Positions 13,901-14,896 of a DNA stretch of 14,896 nt are shown here, in pieces; the stretch's first letter is position 1; every line of letters begins with the position of its first letter. The notes under the pieces were generated by a model. That model was not told where the DNA came from. It saw nothing but the letters and a program-made list of their open reading frames with translations, and made no database searches. Location of the stretch: positions 1-14,896 of the forward strand of contig CAKQWR010000030.1 in assembly GCA_934279105.1 (NCBI GenBank), written 5' to 3'. Origin of the DNA: an uncultured Oribacterium sp. Its GTDB lineage: Bacteria > Bacillota > Clostridia > Lachnospirales > Lachnospiraceae. A program made the position numbers and the translations under genes.

Positions 13901-14682
13901 TTACATTTACGATCGGAAAGGTGGCTGCACCGCAGATCACCTGGCCGACGGCAGCGTCGATGAAGGCGGGAAGTCCTCTGCGTGATTCTGCCTTATCAGG
14001 AGGAAGCACCGAATACGGAAGCTTTGCCTGGAAGAATCCGACGCAGACGGCACAGGCGGGCACCCATAGCTACGAGGTGGTATTTACACCGAATGAATGG
14101 GCATCCGCTCGTTATGAGATCGCAGCGATGATCGGTACGGCAGAAGTGACAGCAACGGAAGATAAGCCGGAAAAACCAAACCGCAACAGCTCGTCTTCCG
14201 GACAGAATAAAACCTTCGGCAGCGGTGTAATCAGACAGGATTCGGTCAAAGGAACGATCGACAGTACGGCAGGAATTATCACAGGAGAAACAAACAGCTT
14301 TGCCAATGACGGAAAGAGCCATTGGATGCTGGATGAGCATGGCTGGTGGTTACGCTTTGCAGATAATACCTACCCAAAGGGAAGCGTGCTTGAATCTGGT
14401 GGTATTTCACATAGCTGGGAGCATATCAACGGAAATTGGTGGGCCTTTGATGAAACAGGTTATGCCAAGACAGGCTGGTTAAGAGACGAGGATTACGGCG
14501 GCTGGTTCTATATAGATCTGGAACACGGCATGCGGACCGGCTGGGTGCTTCTCAATGGAGCATGGTACTATTTTAATCCGGTTTCCGATGGAAAGAGAGG
14601 GAAGATGTATGCCGGACAAAGAACACCAGACGGATACTATGTAGAGAAAAACGGTGTCTGGGACGGAAGAAACAAGCAGTAA
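7996..14682 (+). CDS. Very large secreted cell-surface protein with beta-solenoid-like arrays, Ig-like domains and C-terminal cell-wall-binding repeats
   Basis: A 2228-residue exported protein, probably a wall-attached adhesin or glycan-binding protein; no enzymatic domain is recognised. Residues 1-31 are a Sec signal peptide (MRKKSKR, hydrophobic AAALSAILIW, cleavage near ALA-A). Residues 81-135 are a Lys-Ala-Glu-Gly-Ala-Asp low-complexity spacer. Residues about 315-620 and 960-1310 are two arrays of turns of the type GAGIGSG...I.I.GG.ITA, consistent with right-handed beta-helices. A beta-rich stretch of unknown family separates them (about 640-955). Residues 1495-1576 resemble a fibronectin III fold. 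An Ig-like segment is at 1580-1675, a YDG-type domain at 1680-1768 (KDYDGSTDIALKAKV), and further Ig-like segments at 1770-2052. Residues 2108-2222 are aromatic choline/glucan-binding repeats (GWWLRFADNTYPKGS; GAWYYFNP), which would hold it on the wall; no LPXTG is present. The ATG at 7996 has GGAGG at 7983-7987. Codon use differs from the housekeeping genes upstream, and an IS remnant adjoins, suggesting acquisition. Confidence 0.85.
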   Translation: MRKKSKRILAAALSAILIWNTCDWQPQALAADSLQRIGAEKEADDTAETAEKEAALKKSALKASPSNAEAKDNRGESGTNKAEAESGADAGKAEVGADADTGKAEAGADADTDTGKAEAGAEAGADKAEAGANGAPNGTVTGAEIKAFLELDEAIAVQKLSLGAKESDIILPDTLDVEVEGADEMLAEDSQNVHLVEAANKGTEKDTEVETATWQISGITWKLNEEQSDLPEFHGGISEKDYFEEFDENGEPVETSTKTWAGYAEANQEYNGRVYVYRAVLPEELGKFEVADTADLPEIDVMVGDAGVALLADGAPYDLNENYLVINEDNVDQFNGKTITGRYCPTNRPEFTYTDIMGGIIIDNVTVDLTIKNVTIKSGGASGWNLAGIYLKGNAQLNLTLEGTNTLVGLDEGAGIEVEKDATLVITEQSKGSLRAVGGAYGAAGIGGKGTASDEGADNNCRTGTIIIKGGSITAEGGAYQIPQTQDYYGGAGIGTGRYGIGGTIEILGGTITAEGGKQTGAGIGGGMSGRVDTIVIGGTIGEAPDITVSSYKDSTKGYMGAAIGSGWNAVSGLILSCGDIRILSGSVKVTGGNIGYGVLRRLNGNGMEGGSITISEEVQLELPVGSSIDPRGECIYGKKTFQITAYDNQLANGTYPADISLYRENDTEKATPVYKTSTQMTVSGFMGTIPDITQWIGYSGNMQMVVALKSSGGGEGKTMEGRVALNKGTDETISVMLGQNAYQKTMDLTIHDGRLKNDKNYTLTVQIGKEASEGGTAPDVVSYSSQKASDYQLKTGKVSWYTPLSGEVPVSVLIQEEGGEGENTNSFTVTGTLTMNSEEETKLSLTIGEPLYPVRFHFYSSQVKAAEEVSLTAGRLAGAASEDPVELNQNEGQFAFDGKLTIDAEAGNHAYALAYLPAGNYRFMINTGITELGSSGGSFTLDSETVKAEDAGTDITVLNAAEALAGELDLSLGNISFSEENGQLTILYSKTDDSGQVVTATLIGQSYEKCYRITSSKLVENYHLSVDTPASEELKLVLKNLTITSAEAIAPIQINGESQVITYLEGENRISINKSKSSSGLTVSPAGISVAKDAKLTIDSEPEQPGSIEVLNETTATRNGAAIGGNGGEDAGTIHIKGGTVIAKMTNSSSMGAAIGASVGKSVEEIRISGGAVTAETTSNGAGIGTGSASGKKRTGKIVIEGGTVNASSGSGAGIGSGHGYAPGDSAITADIEIHGGMITAYSFSGACIGSGKDSSSKVLIDGGTICLNNKEAQSRDAAHIGKGAANSTWPQTDVTIAGGTICLIGANSYIRRPIIYGWQMVDGKGQQNKPKDANGKPVYFTTADLTGIYENNTLVEKAGIEGSSYGFQDVRTDSNGKIYMYLPASGTVKASFGGVEFTGKVEAGNENVLEREQTSIDYQREVLKNTALYELEYAESKSAASWEKIPAGGEVSLTEILDKQPESVTEITLYVRKAAEGSAAAGEAAEIKIPVRPAKPDQIQGTDVTKDSYSIMVKRQPVSGYEYGISESADGKLQWQTEKTFTSPKPANTYYITRRVKATDSSFASKPADRLEVTTPDALLIDGPAGKVSFETIGTYGQTLSEILVHLAEGFQVVNYSRSPVSGTWKFSANQSGTSAFFIYPEVKGTTAYQVEFIPTETSEGQYGKPLTQSVIPEVSPKELHAVLTTPIEKDYDGSTDIALKAKVEIGASGQSYMISGLKGSFADANAGTGKAVTIDPSKAVIETEGSAVNLQNYRVVYPAQTTGTIRPIQGSVSIDPKAWTGEKTYGDASFSLTGVKVVGDGALTYTSSDEKVLTVDAQGQVTIKGTGSAEVSITMEKGTNYFGTSTPAKERITIEKGTLTLTLTAVNRSTGVQQPEGILGTYEDDFDIIARIQGAYGDKLQGMIHFYDNGNRNPDTIPVGEAGTAVLKLSKPGVASVGTHRMTAEFDFDTHQEWATKYNTPAPAAFTFTIGKVAAPQITWPTAASMKAGSPLRDSALSGGSTEYGSFAWKNPTQTAQAGTHSYEVVFTPNEWASARYEIAAMIGTAEVTATEDKPEKPNRNSSSSGQNKTFGSGVIRQDSVKGTIDSTAGIITGETNSFANDGKSHWMLDEHGWWLRFADNTYPKGSVLESGGISHSWEHINGNWWAFDETGYAKTGWLRDEDYGGWFYIDLEHGMRTGWVLLNGAWYYFNPVSDGKRGKMYAGQRTPDGYYVEKNGVWDGRNKQ
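8266..8400 (+). repeat. Tandem GKAEAGADADT-type repeat inside the surface-protein gene
   Basis: Four consecutive units cover residues 91-135: GKAEVGADADT (8266-8298), GKAEAGADADTDT (8299-8337), GKAEAGAEAGAD (8338-8373) and KAEAGANGA (8374-8400). Each starts with nearly identical DNA, (GGC)AAAGCAGAAG. Unit lengths differ by multiples of three bases, as expected for slippage that preserves the frame. The stretch is acidic, alanine-rich and probably unstructured, acting as a spacer after the signal peptide. Confidence 0.85.
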
Positions 14683-14737
14683 AACGAGCTTCAAGCCGAA
14701 CCTCCATGGGACTTGGCGCGTGTACTAACTATAGAAT

Positions 14738-14790
14738 AATCCGGAAGGGATCCGCAGGCTTTGGGAATCCTTCCGGATTTCTATTTATTT
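14738..14790 (+). terminator. Terminator of the surface-protein gene
   Basis: AATCCGGAAGG (14738-14748) pairs perfectly with CCTTCCGGATT (14769-14779), followed by a T-rich tract (TTCTATTTATTT). The 20-base loop can close partly, with GAT against ATC-type pairs. Confidence 0.8.
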
Positions 14791-14811
14791 ACGTATTTCT
14801 ATTTACTTATT

Positions 14812-14896
14812 TTTCGCATTCCCCGTCTGTCGCGAGGCAGGATCTGAAGGAAGCTGGATTCGGGAAACCTACTAACCCGAGGGCAAAGTTCTGGCC
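14812..14896 (+). ncRNA. Structured RNA at the window edge, possibly the 5' part of a group II intron
   Basis: CTGTC-GCGA-GGCAG is a stem with a GNRA tetraloop (14826-14839). It is followed by ATCTGAAGGAAGCTGG, then a second hairpin TCGGG...CCCGA. The phrase GAAGGAAGC and the spacing recall domain I of bacterial group II introns from Clostridia. I cannot see the GTGYG 5' boundary, the maturase or domains V/VI, because the window ends. This is recognition by memory and is uncertain. Confidence 0.3.

Overview
The window looks like a chromosomal segment of a low-to-mid GC Firmicute, most likely a Lachnospiraceae-type Clostridia. The basis is strong AAGGAGG ribosome-binding sites, sigma-A-like promoters, U-tract hairpin terminators, the style of the tmRNA and housekeeping proteins, and a very large secreted protein ending in choline/glucan-binding-type repeats. 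This assignment rests on recognising protein families, not on a database search.

Layout. (1) 1-205 is the 3' end of uvrA, closed by a hairpin terminator that can also serve the convergent gene. (2) 347-871, minus strand, encodes an XRE-type helix-turn-helix regulator with palindromes in its upstream region. (3) 872-1551 is a long intergenic stretch with no gene I can support, ending in a promoter for ssrA. (4) 1552-1894 is tmRNA (ssrA), with tag ANNNELAYAA, followed by two terminators. (5) 2128-2236 is a structured leader before an NCS2 purine permease (2262-3626). (6) 3685-4073 is an mgtE leader with a promoter, a 35-codon ORF with a perfect ribosome-binding site, a hairpin and an intrinsic terminator, followed by the MgtE Mg2+ transporter/channel (4108-5502). 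(7) 5617-7158 is guaA with its own promoter and terminator. (8) About 7217-7815 is a decayed IS21-family element: terminal-type repeats, a long hairpin and an 82-codon fragment of the istA transposase. (9) 7996-14682 is a 2228-residue secreted cell-surface protein with its own promoter and terminator. (10) The last ~85 bases look like a structured RNA, possibly the start of a group II intron, and are cut by the window edge.

How the parts relate. Positions 1-7210 are ordinary single-gene housekeeping units, each with its own promoter and terminator. The permease and guaA both serve purine supply but are not an operon. The region right of guaA is accessory: a transposon remnant followed by a surface protein whose codon use (GGA glycine, AGA/CGG arginine, GAA glutamate) differs from the CGT/CGC, GGT/GGC and GAG style of guaA, mgtE and the permease.

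The best candidates for something undescribed are the mgtE leader (small ORF plus terminator, with no recognisable M-box), the permease leader (stable stems that fit no purine riboswitch I know), and the twice-repeated beta-solenoid-like module of the surface protein.
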